In this document: in pieces, positions 37,887 through 47,178 of the stretch
Layout of the letters: each line of letters opens with the position of its first letter
Numbering within the stretch: the stretch's first letter is position 1
Assembly: GCA_030539115.1 (NCBI GenBank)
Contig: JAUNSR010000014.1
Location: 1 to 64,000, forward strand
DNA: 64,000 nt
Source: Bacteroidales bacterium
Lineage (GTDB): Bacteria; Bacteroidota; Bacteroidia; Bacteroidales; JAUNSR01
Direction of reading: 5' to 3'
Notes under the pieces: model-generated
Told to the model about the DNA's origin: nothing
The model's input: only the letters and a program-made list of their open reading frames with translations
Databases searched by the model: none
Made by a program: the position numbers and the translations under genes

Positions 37887-38021
37887 CAATTAATTCCTTT
37901 AATACAATTATTTTTTTCCTTGCTTTATTTTGTGAAGCCAAACTATGACAAGAAACTTTAAAGTTGAACGAAGTTACTAAATAAAGAAACGCAATGCAAT
38001 TTAAAGTCACCATGAGCAAGC

Positions 38022-38053
38022 AATAAAAAAAATAAGAGCGCAAATGCGCTCTT
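38022..38053 (-). terminator. Terminator after the small membrane protein gene
   Basis: Perfect 9-bp hairpin (aagagcgca / tgcgctctt, 38034-38053) overlaps the stop codon of the minus-strand small membrane protein gene; on the minus strand a T-rich run follows. It separates the envelope run from mutL. Confidence 0.85.
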
Positions 38054-38351
38054 AAGATATAGCATACTTATATAAATAGTAAAACACAATGCAAAGTAAA
38101 ACCAATGCTACGGCAAGAACTATATTCCTGCTATTGGAAGATTTTTCGCCATTCTCATGTCTTCTTCTTACATGAGATGTTTGGTTCACAAACGCACCCT
38201 TTAAATCAGGTTTATATTCCTCATCAGGCAATTCCCCCATCTCTTTTTTCACTTTCTTCACGCGTTCCTCAAGAGCATCTTTTCTTGGATCAAAATAGAT
38301 CGGCTCATGTCTGAATTGTCGAGGTTTTCTTACATTAAAAAATAAGCCCAT
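38052..38351 (-). CDS. Small C-tail-anchored protein, function unknown
   Basis: A 99-residue protein. The N-terminal part is basic and polar with a characteristic run (KPRQFRHEPIYFDPRKDALEERVK), a pattern I associate with a conserved Bacteroidota family of unknown role. One C-terminal membrane helix follows (NIVLAVALVLLCIVFYYLY). It lies 31 bp after the OstA-like gene on the same strand and its stop codon is inside the terminator hairpin, so it ends the envelope run. Function is not inferred. Confidence 0.7.
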   Translation of the reverse strand: MGLFFNVRKPRQFRHEPIYFDPRKDALEERVKKVKKEMGELPDEEYKPDLKGAFVNQTSHVRRRHENGEKSSNSRNIVLAVALVLLCIVFYYLYKYAIS

Positions 38352-38382
38352 AATAAATTATATTTTATAGAAAAAAGATTTT

Positions 38383-40191
38383 TTATTTTATTGAGTCATT
38401 TCTAACTTGATTTTGAGTTTTTATCTCTTGCTGTCTGTCTTCAAATTTTGAACGAGGCAACTCATTACCTTCATTAGAAACATTACTTCTATTTTCATCT
38501 TTTGGCTCAGCCTTTACCGGTAGTTTTAAAGGTAATTCGTTCTTTTTATTGATATTTATTACTCCATCTTTATTTAATGATTCTTCATCAGAATCATTAT
38601 TTTCATCCTTCATCTTTGCCAATTCCTCAAAAGTTGAAGCAAAAACATCTTCTCTATTTTTAGGTCTTATCTCTTCAAACCACTTAAATGAAGGAAGATA
38701 CATAATTTCCTTATCAAGCATAGGAATCGGTGTCAAGCTTCCACTTACTTCAGGCCACATAACAAGTTTTTCCAAAGCATTATCCTTAAAAAACACTCTA
38801 AAGAAACTGCTTTCACTCTTATTCATACCGATAAACGAACGGTCCTTTTCCTGCGGATAGAATATCGTTTCGACATTACCATTCATATCCATCTGTCTTA
38901 ACTTGCCATCTACAAAGTAGGCATCCATTATTCTTCCCGATAGTTGGTCATAATAGTCTTTTGTCTTTTGCTGAGCAAGAAAAGCAAAATCCTTTACTTT
39001 TACTTTGTCCATATTCTTTCCATTCATGTGGACAAAAATTGTATCTCCAAAAATCTGAAAATTTTGATTCCAAACCACCGGGTCACGATACATTATAAGA
39101 ATAGAATCCGAACTATTGAATTTAAGTGAATCACAAACTCCCTGAGCATCTTTTCTATAAAATCTCACTCCATAGTAAGCCTGCATTATCCTTGCGCTGT
39201 CAACGACCTCCGAACGGAGAGTATCTGCATGAAGAAAAAGAGAATCAACTGATGAATATTCTGTTGCCAATGCACGGTCTGTTATGAAAGCATATTCACT
39301 CTTCTCATTATAATATCCATAATCCCCCTCAAGAATTATTTTTCTAAGAGTATCATTTAAAAACATGTTTCCAAAAACCTCTCCATAACCGCTTTTCCTG
39401 TCATAATAAATAGTATCACCGGTAAGTTCCTGAGTTTTGCTTACAATACGGGAATCATCCAAAAGCATGGCAAGATCCATTTTTGTATCATACCAGCCTC
39501 TGTCTGAATAAATAGTATTGCTGTCTGAAACGATAGTCGAGGGACCAACTATCTGAGCCATTCCACTTGCGGTATTATACTGAAGAGTATCTGAAAAAAG
39601 TTTAAACTTGGGATTATCAAGCTCTACATTTTCCTGAAATTCCGACTCTTTAGTATCAGGACTGTATTGTCCATATGAGGAAGTGAGCTTATTTTCAGAA
39701 TCAGTTATCTGACCCCATTCAAAAAAATAACCTATATTTTGCTCCCTGTCATAATTTAGACTGTCGGTAATAAGAGTAACATCACGGTTAATCATCTTTA
39801 CATTTCCTCTAAGTCTTGCAAGACCATTTATACCGTTATAATACAATACATCCCCATATACAAACAAAGTATCACCTTGTTCCATCCTCACATTTCCAAA
39901 GGCATCAAGTGAATTAGTCTTTTCATACAGATAAGCACTGTCACAATACATATATGCACTATCATGCCTAAACACTACATTACCTTTAAAAACCTGTGCA
40001 TCCGGATTAACCGCTTTTTGGAATGTCCAGGTATCGGCATGAAGCATATAAATCTTTGTATGAGTCTTCTGAATGTTCTCATCCTGCGAAAAGGCGGAAT
40101 GATTGGAGCCATATAATGAAACTGCAAACAGACATAAGGCACAAAAAAGTGTCTTATGTCTGTCAATAACATATATAAATTTTCTAAACAT
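38383..40191 (-). CDS. OstA-like (LptA/LptD-N type) envelope protein
   Basis: A 602-residue exported protein with repeated OstA/LptA beta-jellyroll motifs (GNVVFRHDSAYMYCDSAYLYE, FGNVRMEQGDTLFVYGDVLYY, LRGNVKMINRDVTLITDSLNY in series over residues 65-300). Such folds bind lipid A chains and form the periplasmic bridge that carries LPS to LptD. The C-terminal third is charged and low complexity (DENNDSDEESLNKDG). It starts 10 bp after surA on the same strand. Whether it acts as LptA or an accessory protein is not clear. Confidence 0.82.
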   Translation of the reverse strand: MFRKFIYVIDRHKTLFCALCLFAVSLYGSNHSAFSQDENIQKTHTKIYMLHADTWTFQKAVNPDAQVFKGNVVFRHDSAYMYCDSAYLYEKTNSLDAFGNVRMEQGDTLFVYGDVLYYNGINGLARLRGNVKMINRDVTLITDSLNYDREQNIGYFFEWGQITDSENKLTSSYGQYSPDTKESEFQENVELDNPKFKLFSDTLQYNTASGMAQIVGPSTIVSDSNTIYSDRGWYDTKMDLAMLLDDSRIVSKTQELTGDTIYYDRKSGYGEVFGNMFLNDTLRKIILEGDYGYYNEKSEYAFITDRALATEYSSVDSLFLHADTLRSEVVDSARIMQAYYGVRFYRKDAQGVCDSLKFNSSDSILIMYRDPVVWNQNFQIFGDTIFVHMNGKNMDKVKVKDFAFLAQQKTKDYYDQLSGRIMDAYFVDGKLRQMDMNGNVETIFYPQEKDRSFIGMNKSESSFFRVFFKDNALEKLVMWPEVSGSLTPIPMLDKEIMYLPSFKWFEEIRPKNREDVFASTFEELAKMKDENNDSDEESLNKDGVININKKNELPLKLPVKAEPKDENRSNVSNEGNELPRSKFEDRQQEIKTQNQVRNDSIK

Positions 40192-40201
40192 CTATTTCTT
40201 T

Positions 40202-41560
40202 TTAGTTTCTTACCCAACCAGGATATTCAAACTCACAATTGGCCCAACCATCTTTTATCTTGATGTAGGTCTCACGTTGTTTCTTCTTAATAAAATCTTG
40301 AATTATCTTATTTCTTTTACTTGACTCCAACATATCCTTCAAAGCCTGATAGTCATCATAGACAGTAGCCTTATGGCCCTCTACTTTTGATTTAAGTTTA
40401 ATGATGGCAACCACTTGTTTATTTTTATTCTCATCCTTCATAACAAATGGAGAAGATATATCGTTTACTTTCATATCTTTAACTCTTGTTGCCACTTCAA
40501 CAGGAAGTTGTTCCAATTGAAACTGAGATGTTCTTGTGTATGGATTAACCATCAAACCATGATTGTTTCTTGTATTCTTGTCATGAGAAACATAAGCGCA
40601 TATCTCTTCAAAAGTAAACTTGGCAGAATCAAGATCCATTTTCAAGGAATCCATTCTTACAAGAGTTTCGCTAAGTTCCTTTTCAGACACTTGAGGCGTA
40701 AGCAAAACATGTCTGAAATTGCTTCTGTCTCCACGTTTTTCTATAAGCTGAATAATGTGATATCCGAACTCTGTCTGAACAATTTTAGAAACTTTCTTAG
40801 TATCATTTAAAGAAAATGCAACCTGAGCAAATTCAGGTACAAAAGAGCCTCTGCCCTTAAAGCCCAACTCTCCGCCATTCTTTGCCGTGCCGGGGTCCTG
40901 AGAATATAAAAGCGCTATAGTTGAGAAATCCTGTTCACCTTTATTTATCCTGTCTGTATAATCACGAAGTCTGTTTTTTATATCATCTATTTCAGACTGC
41001 GGAATTTTAGGCTCAAAGGTTATAATCTCGACCTCATATTGTTCCGGCATAAATGGAATGCTGTCTTTCGACAAAGACTGATAAAAACGTCTTACCTCAA
41101 CAGGTGTTGCTTTCACTCCTTCAACAAGAGACATCTGCATCTTTTCCATTGTTTTCATATCCCTTGTATTATCTCTTAACTCCTCGCGAAGCTCAGACAT
41201 ATTTTTATTGAATATCTCCTCAACCTTCTCTTTAGAGCCAAGCTGCTGAATATAATAATTCACCTTTGCCTCTACCTCCTGAAACACCTCTGCATCAGTT
41301 GCCTCAATGGAATCGAGTTTTGCCTGATGAAGAAAGAGTTTCATTACTGCCATCTCTTCAGGAATAATGCAATAAGGATCTCCCTTTATTTTTTCACCTT
41401 CATACTGTCTTCTCAATCTTTCCTGCTCTACTTGAGACTTAAGAATAGCTTCATCTCCGACAATCCATACAACCTCATCGATTATATTCTCTTGAGCACT
41501 CATATTTGCAGTCAGCATAAAAGCAAAAATGAGCGGTAACATCTTTGTAAATCTAAACAT
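40202..41560 (-). CDS. surA: SurA-like periplasmic chaperone/peptidyl-prolyl isomerase
   Basis: A 452-residue periplasmic protein with a signal peptide (LPLIFAFMLTANMSA). A SurA-N chaperone region (residues 25-160) precedes a well-preserved parvulin domain near 180-280 (SQDPGTAKNGGELGFKGRGSFVPEFAQVAFSL ... QTEFGYHIIQLIEKRG, in pieces) and a more divergent second one. SurA escorts unfolded barrel proteins to the BAM complex. It lies between a PPIase-like lipoprotein gene and the OstA-like gene on the same strand, a functional pairing of barrel folding and LPS transport. Confidence 0.9.
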   Translation of the reverse strand: MFRFTKMLPLIFAFMLTANMSAQENIIDEVVWIVGDEAILKSQVEQERLRRQYEGEKIKGDPYCIIPEEMAVMKLFLHQAKLDSIEATDAEVFQEVEAKVNYYIQQLGSKEKVEEIFNKNMSELREELRDNTRDMKTMEKMQMSLVEGVKATPVEVRRFYQSLSKDSIPFMPEQYEVEIITFEPKIPQSEIDDIKNRLRDYTDRINKGEQDFSTIALLYSQDPGTAKNGGELGFKGRGSFVPEFAQVAFSLNDTKKVSKIVQTEFGYHIIQLIEKRGDRSNFRHVLLTPQVSEKELSETLVRMDSLKMDLDSAKFTFEEICAYVSHDKNTRNNHGLMVNPYTRTSQFQLEQLPVEVATRVKDMKVNDISSPFVMKDENKNKQVVAIIKLKSKVEGHKATVYDDYQALKDMLESSKRNKIIQDFIKKKQRETYIKIKDGWANCEFEYPGWVRN

Positions 41561-41738
41561 TGATTAATATATTATTAATTATTTTTTATCTTGTTTTTTT
41601 TGCGCCTAACATTTTGAAGAATTTATAATTCACTTCAAAAATTCATTAAAAGCCTATTTCTTTTTGAGCGATAAAAATAGCATATTAATAGTCTCGAGCA
41701 TTATTGAAGAGATTAAAAAATTTATTTTTGCTCAAATC

Positions 41739-42593
41739 TTATTTATTTTCGATTTTAACTTTTCCATTTTCCAACCCATCTTTATAAAGTTGCTCTTCAA
41801 GATCATTTATAAAGCTTTTCTTCTTTTGAGTTAAAAGAGCATCTTTTATTTGTGCCTTTGCATATTCAAAAGGCTGTGCACTTCCTTCAAGTTTGTAATC
41901 AGAGACTGAGAGAAAATACCAATAATCACCCTCCGAAACATCAAGGAACTTGTTTTCCTTAAGAAAACGTGAAGAATTGCCAATAACATAAGGTATATTG
42001 TTCATAATATCCTGCAAAGATACCCAACGGTCAGAAAAATATTCATAAACGATGGCATTCTGAAGAGTATATTTCTCCAATTTCTCCAAAGTCTCAGGAG
42101 TAATTTTCTTAACCCACTTTTTCACCTCCTCAAGTTGTGGAGCATTGACAGGTATTTTTAGAAAAATACCCTTTATGATTGGATCTTTTAAAACAAATTT
42201 TGAGGAATAAATCTCATAAAAAGACTCCAACTCCTGCTCATCAATCTCCTTTTCCAGACGCTCATTAATAAGTTCCTTTTCATATTGAAAAATAACCATT
42301 CTACGCCTGTACTCCTCAACATTTTTATCTATTTCTTCCAAATTGTCAATATTCCTCTCAGCCTTATCATAAAGCAAAGATTCCTTAATCCAATTGTCCC
42401 TGAAATTCTCAACTATCTTAACACTGTCTTCATTAGAAACTCCCCTTTTAAATAAAGGAGCTAAATCTGCTTTATATAAAAATCTTCCGTTGACCTCGGC
42501 TACTACATCATCTCTGTTAATGTTTGTTTTATCTGTACATGAAAGAGTCATAACAGATATAAATGCACTTAACAAATAGATAAATTTTCTCAT
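41739..42593 (-). CDS. SurA-N-like lipoprotein without a clear isomerase domain
   Basis: A 284-residue lipoprotein (lipobox LSC, Cys19). It starts like SurA/PpiC proteins (DDVVAEVNGRFLYKADLAPLF), followed by a helical chaperone-type region, but the middle lacks the parvulin core (no GGELGW-type or FGYHII motifs). It sits between two genuine SurA/PpiC genes, so it may be a structural partner or a diverged duplicate. About 180 bp separate it from surA. Family assignment is moderate; function is inferred from neighbours. Confidence 0.7.
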   Translation of the reverse strand: MRKFIYLLSAFISVMTLSCTDKTNINRDDVVAEVNGRFLYKADLAPLFKRGVSNEDSVKIVENFRDNWIKESLLYDKAERNIDNLEEIDKNVEEYRRRMVIFQYEKELINERLEKEIDEQELESFYEIYSSKFVLKDPIIKGIFLKIPVNAPQLEEVKKWVKKITPETLEKLEKYTLQNAIVYEYFSDRWVSLQDIMNNIPYVIGNSSRFLKENKFLDVSEGDYWYFLSVSDYKLEGSAQPFEYAKAQIKDALLTQKKKSFINDLEEQLYKDGLENGKVKIENK

Positions 42594-42690
42594 TTATATA
42601 AAATTATTTTTCAACAAATTCAAAAGAGGCAAATAAAACGATTGTCATTCCTCCGTAAAAAGCGGAGGTAAAAATAGCATAAAAAACGCA

Positions 42691-44637
42691 CTATTTCAGC
42701 GGCTTAACTGTTTTTAAAACATCTTCATTTATTTCAACTACATATTTTCCCTTCAACGACTCTATCCAGTTGCTTTCCAACCAATTTTGATAATCTGAGA
42801 TAACATACCCTCTTACATCTTCATAAGATTCAGGTCCCCTCTTTAAGACCTTTCCCTTGATGAAATATACGGGGAAATTACTATCCTTATATTTTTTATC
42901 AATTTTAAAGGCAGCAGCATCCACCAGCTTATTATCGCCGGCCTTATAAAGGCCTCTTTCTGCACTCAAAACCTTTAAAGAGTCATTCTCAAAATTCTTT
43001 CTCAAGAAATAGACAATAGAATCCGCCGGAGCTTTTTTAATTATTTTCTTTGCCTTTTTCTCTGTTTCCTTGTCCTTACATTTCACTACAAGTCCCTTAA
43101 AATGTTTTTCCTGCCATGAATAAAGCTTTTTATTTTTATTAAAAAAATCCTCCAAACCTTTATCATCAATAGAAGCTTTCTCCCACACCTCCTTATTGCT
43201 TATTTCAAAGAGCATCATTCCCTCTTTATATTCATTTACAACATTTCTAAAATCAGGATATTTTCTCTCCAGCTGTTTATCCTCATAAGAAAGAAGTGAA
43301 TATCTTATAAAATCATCAACCTTATCCTTTGGATAACCCTTTGGAGCCTTCGATGAGATTCTATTTTTCTCTAAATATTTAGAAAAATCATCAATAGTTT
43401 TAACATTGTCTTTAAAAGAAAACATTTCTATTTTTGAGTTTTTCAGTTTTGAAACAAAGACAGTATCTGAAGCGTCTGTCGTTTTGCACAACTCCCTAAT
43501 AAACATTTCTGCCTGTGGGTTGAATTCAAAATCATATTCATTCTTAAGTCTGCTTGTAAGGCTGTTTTTTATCATATCAGCCCTTTCATCCCTTGAAATG
43601 CGTCTTATAATATCTGCTCTCTTAGACTCTAATGGAGGAACACCTCTTTTTTCAAGAAGCTTGACAATATGCCATCCATACACTGTTCTGAAAGGCTTCG
43701 AATATTCGCCTGTATTTTTCAAAGAATAGGCTGCCGCTTCGAATTCCTTAACCATCCTGCCCGGGGCAAGCCATGGAAGTTCGCCTCCCGAAACGGAAGT
43801 ATAATTATCCTGAGATTCATTCTTTGCCAAGACATCAAAGCTTTCACCTGCATTCAGTTTATTATAGATCTCTTCTATCTCTTTCTTACTCTGAAGCTCC
43901 TTTTCCTGAGAGGCATTTTTTGGAAGCAGTCTTAATATATGTGCTACTTTTACCTCACCCGGGTCATTTCTTCTGGAATGGACCTTTATCAGATGATAAC
44001 CAAAGCTTGTTAAAACAGGTTCACTAACCTCTCCTACAGGGGTAGAAAAAGACGCCTCTTCAAAGGGATAGACTGTTGTAAATGCAGAAATAAACCCAAG
44101 ATAACCTTTATTTATCTCAGCCGAAGGGTCCTGCGAATTTTCCAGAGCAAGCTTATTAAAATCTTCCCCCTTAACAATACGCTCTCTTAGCGAAGAAATC
44201 TTTTCATAAACTCTCTGTTTTTGCTCTTCTGTGGCATTTTTATCTACAAGCAGCAGTATATGGCTTACCTCGACATTGGTCTTCATTCTGTCGTAAGCCT
44301 CCAAAACAAGCCTATTCTTTAGTTCATTGTCTGAAAGATAAGGCAAAGCAAGCTCATTCCTGTATTTTTCAAGCTCATCTTTAAAGATTTTTGTGGTATC
44401 AATGCCGCAGTTTTTTGCCTCTTCAACTTTAAGCTTAAAATTAACGAACATACCAAGATAATCATCTGCACTTTTTACAGCATTTTTACCCTGTGACAAA
44501 TTCTTGTTGTATATGTATTCAAATTCCGATTTATAAATCGGTTTACCATTAATTTTCATCAGCACCTCTTCTGTCTGAGATTTTGCACTTGATGCAAACA
44601 CCAATGACAAAAGGGCAAAAAAATATCCAAGCTTCAT
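42691..44637 (-). CDS. SurA/PpiC-type peptidyl-prolyl isomerase with two parvulin domains
   Basis: A 648-residue exported protein (signal peptide ending near SSAKSQ). A short SurA-N segment precedes two parvulin domains: residues about 120-225 (EVSHILLLVDKNA ... SFGYHLIKVHSRR) and 230-335 (KVAHILRLLPKNA ... GGELPWLAPGRMVKEFEAAAY ... YGWHIVKLLEKRG). A long C-terminal extension follows. It leads the minus-strand envelope run of PpiC, lipoprotein, SurA, OstA-like and small membrane protein. A terminator for the thioesterase lies just upstream at 44743, which isolates the run. Confidence 0.87.
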   Translation of the reverse strand: MKLGYFFALLSLVFASSAKSQTEEVLMKINGKPIYKSEFEYIYNKNLSQGKNAVKSADDYLGMFVNFKLKVEEAKNCGIDTTKIFKDELEKYRNELALPYLSDNELKNRLVLEAYDRMKTNVEVSHILLLVDKNATEEQKQRVYEKISSLRERIVKGEDFNKLALENSQDPSAEINKGYLGFISAFTTVYPFEEASFSTPVGEVSEPVLTSFGYHLIKVHSRRNDPGEVKVAHILRLLPKNASQEKELQSKKEIEEIYNKLNAGESFDVLAKNESQDNYTSVSGGELPWLAPGRMVKEFEAAAYSLKNTGEYSKPFRTVYGWHIVKLLEKRGVPPLESKRADIIRRISRDERADMIKNSLTSRLKNEYDFEFNPQAEMFIRELCKTTDASDTVFVSKLKNSKIEMFSFKDNVKTIDDFSKYLEKNRISSKAPKGYPKDKVDDFIRYSLLSYEDKQLERKYPDFRNVVNEYKEGMMLFEISNKEVWEKASIDDKGLEDFFNKNKKLYSWQEKHFKGLVVKCKDKETEKKAKKIIKKAPADSIVYFLRKNFENDSLKVLSAERGLYKAGDNKLVDAAAFKIDKKYKDSNFPVYFIKGKVLKRGPESYEDVRGYVISDYQNWLESNWIESLKGKYVVEINEDVLKTVKPLK

Positions 44638-44742
44638 TTATTTTATCTTTACGGTATTTATGCCTATAAGATTAATTTTACATAAAATCTCCTCAAATAT
44701 AAATAAATTATGTCAGATGCGCTCCTCCACTCCGTTTATATC

Positions 44743-44778
44743 GAAAAAAAGAGGGATGAAACGCCTTTGTTTCACCCC
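44743..44778 (-). terminator. Terminator after the thioesterase gene
   Basis: Stem gggatgaaac / gtttcaccc (one G-U pair) with a 6-base loop and a T run on the minus strand, about 15 bp past the thioesterase stop. Confidence 0.85.
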
Positions 44779-44793
44779 CGTATTTTCCAACAT

Positions 44794-45222
44794 CTATAAG
44801 TTTGGATTTTTTTCATATTTTCTTATTGCATCCTTCCATTCAGCCGCTATCTCCTGCGACTGATTGGTCTGAGGATTAAAACCGACCATTACAGTGGTAC
44901 ATACACACTTAACAGCGCCATTGTCCCTGTCCACAATTCTTTGCTCCATAGTAAAACTCTTTACTCCTATTTTTACGACAGCAGAGTCTACCTCTATATT
45001 GTCCCGGTAAAAGGTCGGCGCCTGAAAATCTGCCTCAATATGTCTAATCACCATATCCGCATTTGCCCAATCAACATGTTTGCCCATAACCTCATCAAAA
45101 TAAGCAGTCTTGCCTAAATCAAAAAAATTAAAGTAAACAGAATTGTTCACATGACCTATAACATCAATATCATTAAACCTCAGCTGAATAGGCAATCTAT
45201 TTTTAAAATTAATATCATTCAT
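44794..45222 (-). CDS. Hot-dog-fold acyl-CoA thioesterase (4HBT family)
   Basis: A 142-residue YbgC/4HBT-type thioesterase. The signature is RFNDIDVIGHVNNSVYFNFFD near residues 15-35, with the catalytic Asp and the HVNN segment in place. VDRDNGAVKCVCTTVMVGF is the usual late strand. Length is normal. It is a single-gene unit with its own terminator. The acyl substrate cannot be read from the sequence; housekeeping thioester turnover is the likely role. Confidence 0.88.
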   Translation of the reverse strand: MNDINFKNRLPIQLRFNDIDVIGHVNNSVYFNFFDLGKTAYFDEVMGKHVDWANADMVIRHIEADFQAPTFYRDNIEVDSAVVKIGVKSFTMEQRIVDRDNGAVKCVCTTVMVGFNPQTNQSQEIAAEWKDAIRKYEKNPNL

Positions 45223-45390
45223 TTTATATTTTTTTATCGTTCGTATATATTAATGGTGCCATGCAATAATAACAAAGCAGACATTCATATAATTATCATT
45301 ATAACAATAATTACATTTCTATTAAACAAATTCTTTATCTCTTATGAGAAATCACGGAAGTTTTGTTTCAATTAGTACTTAAATGCTGTT

Positions 45391-45681
45391 TCAACGTATC
45401 ACGATATCACTTATAACCTCCGTACCCACCGATTCGTTAAGTTTTTTGACAAGCCTTTCTCTGCACATCATAAGTTCGTTTCTCAAAATAGAAGATGTCA
45501 TGTGAACGTATAGAATTTTATTTCTGACATAGAGTTGAGAGGTATAAGATGCCATCTCCTCTCCAAGCACCTCACCCCAAAGTCTTATAATCTTTTGTTC
45601 AAAAATCTTATTCTCCAAATTGGAAACCTTAAGATACTCTCTTATTACTTCACCAACTGTCTGAGAATTTTTTCTTTGCAT
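45391..45681 (-). CDS. DUF721 (DciA-like) family protein
   Basis: A 96-residue basic protein of the DUF721 family (VGEVIREYLKVSNLENKIFEQKIIRLWGEVLG, then LYVHMTSSILRNELMMCRERLVKKLNE). Some members (DciA) load the replicative helicase. I use the ATG at 45681; the longer frame starts at TTG. It begins 30 bp after recF on the same strand, a common pairing with replication/repair genes in Bacteroidota. A function in replication is by family analogy only. Confidence 0.82.
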   Translation of the reverse strand: MQRKNSQTVGEVIREYLKVSNLENKIFEQKIIRLWGEVLGEEMASYTSQLYVRNKILYVHMTSSILRNELMMCRERLVKKLNESVGTEVISDIVIR

Positions 45682-45711
45682 AATGACAATTATCAAAAAA
45701 ATTATAACCTA

Positions 45712-46818
45712 TCAATTCGATTCCTGCAGCACAAACTCACCATTATCTACATTATATAAATTGTAACTGTGAGCAAGTTTTCTTATCAACCTATCCAGAT
45801 ACTCCCTATTTGTATCAGTAATAAAAATCTGACCGAATCTGTCTCCTGCTACAAGGTTTAATATCTGTTCAACTCTTGTTGAGTCTAATTTGTCAAAGAT
45901 ATCATCAAGAAGAAGAATAGGCGTTGTTTTACCCATTCTTTTAAGAAAATCAAACTGCGCAAGTTTTAGAGTTACCAGATATGTTTTATTCTGACCCTGA
46001 GAACCTATTCTTTTTATAGGATATTCACCAAGATTCATCTCCAAATCATCCTTATGAACTCCCCTTGTTGTGTATCCGAGAATTTTATCCCTATCCCTAA
46101 CCTCCTTCAAAAGCTGTTGTAGGCTTCCCTTTTCAAAATGGGAAATATATCTTAAACTTACCGGCTCTTTTCCCTGTGAGATAAAATCATAAAATTCACG
46201 AAAGACAGGAAGGAAGCCATCGATAAAACTTCGTCTTCCATTATATACCTCTCTTCCATACTTATCCATCTGTTCCTCCCAAATTTCAAAAAGAGAGTCA
46301 TCAACCTCTCTATCCTCAATCTTTAATAGAGAATTCCTTTGCTGAAGAGCATTGTTGTATTTAATCAAGGAGTCGAGATATGTCTTATCAAATTGTGATA
46401 TCACCAAATCCATAAAGCGTCGCCTCTCATCGCTTCCACCTATTATTAATTCAGAATCAGATGGAGAAACCATAACAAGAGGAATGAAGCCTATATGATC
46501 AGATAACCTGTCATATTCCTTCTTGTTCCTTTTAAACTGCTTTTTAACTCTTCTTTTCATACCGCAGTAAATCTCCTCTTGTTTTATTCCATCAAGATAG
46601 TTTCCCTGAAGCATAAAAAACTCGCTCTCATGATTAATGTTCTGTGAGTCAACAACATTAATAAAGCTTTTACAAAATGAAAGATAATATATAGCATCAA
46701 GAAGATTTGTTTTTCCCATACCATTGTCACCGATAATACAATTGATGTTGGGTGAGAAGTTTAAATCTGCCTGAGAGATATTTTTATAGTTTACTATCGA
46801 CAAATGGTCAAGTATCAT
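45712..46818 (-). CDS. recF: DNA replication and repair protein RecF
   Basis: A 368-residue SMC-like ATPase that helps RecO/RecR load RecA at gaps. Walker A is GDNGMGKTNLLDAIYYLSF (near residues 28-46), the signature is GSQGQNKTYLVTLKLAQF, and Walker B is ILLLDDIFDKLD. The ATG at 46818 (MILDHLSIVNYKN) gives the family's usual start and length; the frame is open 23 codons further from a GTG, but that part lies across the promoter-like box TAACTTTG (46839-46846, minus). Confidence 0.94.
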   Translation of the reverse strand: MILDHLSIVNYKNISQADLNFSPNINCIIGDNGMGKTNLLDAIYYLSFCKSFINVVDSQNINHESEFFMLQGNYLDGIKQEEIYCGMKRRVKKQFKRNKKEYDRLSDHIGFIPLVMVSPSDSELIIGGSDERRRFMDLVISQFDKTYLDSLIKYNNALQQRNSLLKIEDREVDDSLFEIWEEQMDKYGREVYNGRRSFIDGFLPVFREFYDFISQGKEPVSLRYISHFEKGSLQQLLKEVRDRDKILGYTTRGVHKDDLEMNLGEYPIKRIGSQGQNKTYLVTLKLAQFDFLKRMGKTTPILLLDDIFDKLDSTRVEQILNLVAGDRFGQIFITDTNREYLDRLIRKLAHSYNLYNVDNGEFVLQESN

Positions 46819-47178
46819 TATAAATAATTTATTATTTGCAAAGTTACACAAATATACCAACTCAAAGTAATGCTTTTGAAAACACACCCTGTTTTTAATA
46901 AATAAAACACTTTTTCTCCAACCAAAAATTTATTTTTGAACCGTGATAAACTGTAAAAATTTTGTATGAAATTTCGTTTATAAATATAAATAAATTACTT
47001 TTGCCTCTCGTAGAATTTTTTTTAACGAATGCATTACTTTTTTAAGTTTATCTATCGTTATTATAATATACAAATAGGTATAGAGAAGAAAAATCCACAT
47101 TAGATTATTCTTATGAGAACCCTTTTCACTCTATATCGAGTGAGAATTAATATTTGAAAATATAAATAAAACAAAAAT
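46819..47178. other. Divergent promoter region of recF and the TPR gene
   Basis: 360 bp without a gene. The recF -7 box is TAACTTTG at 46839-46846 on the minus strand. For the plus-strand TPR gene, TACTTTTG at 46996-47003 matches TAnnTTTG and implies a leader of about 170 nt, which contains a hairpin (cactc...gagtg near 47130). Confidence 0.5.
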
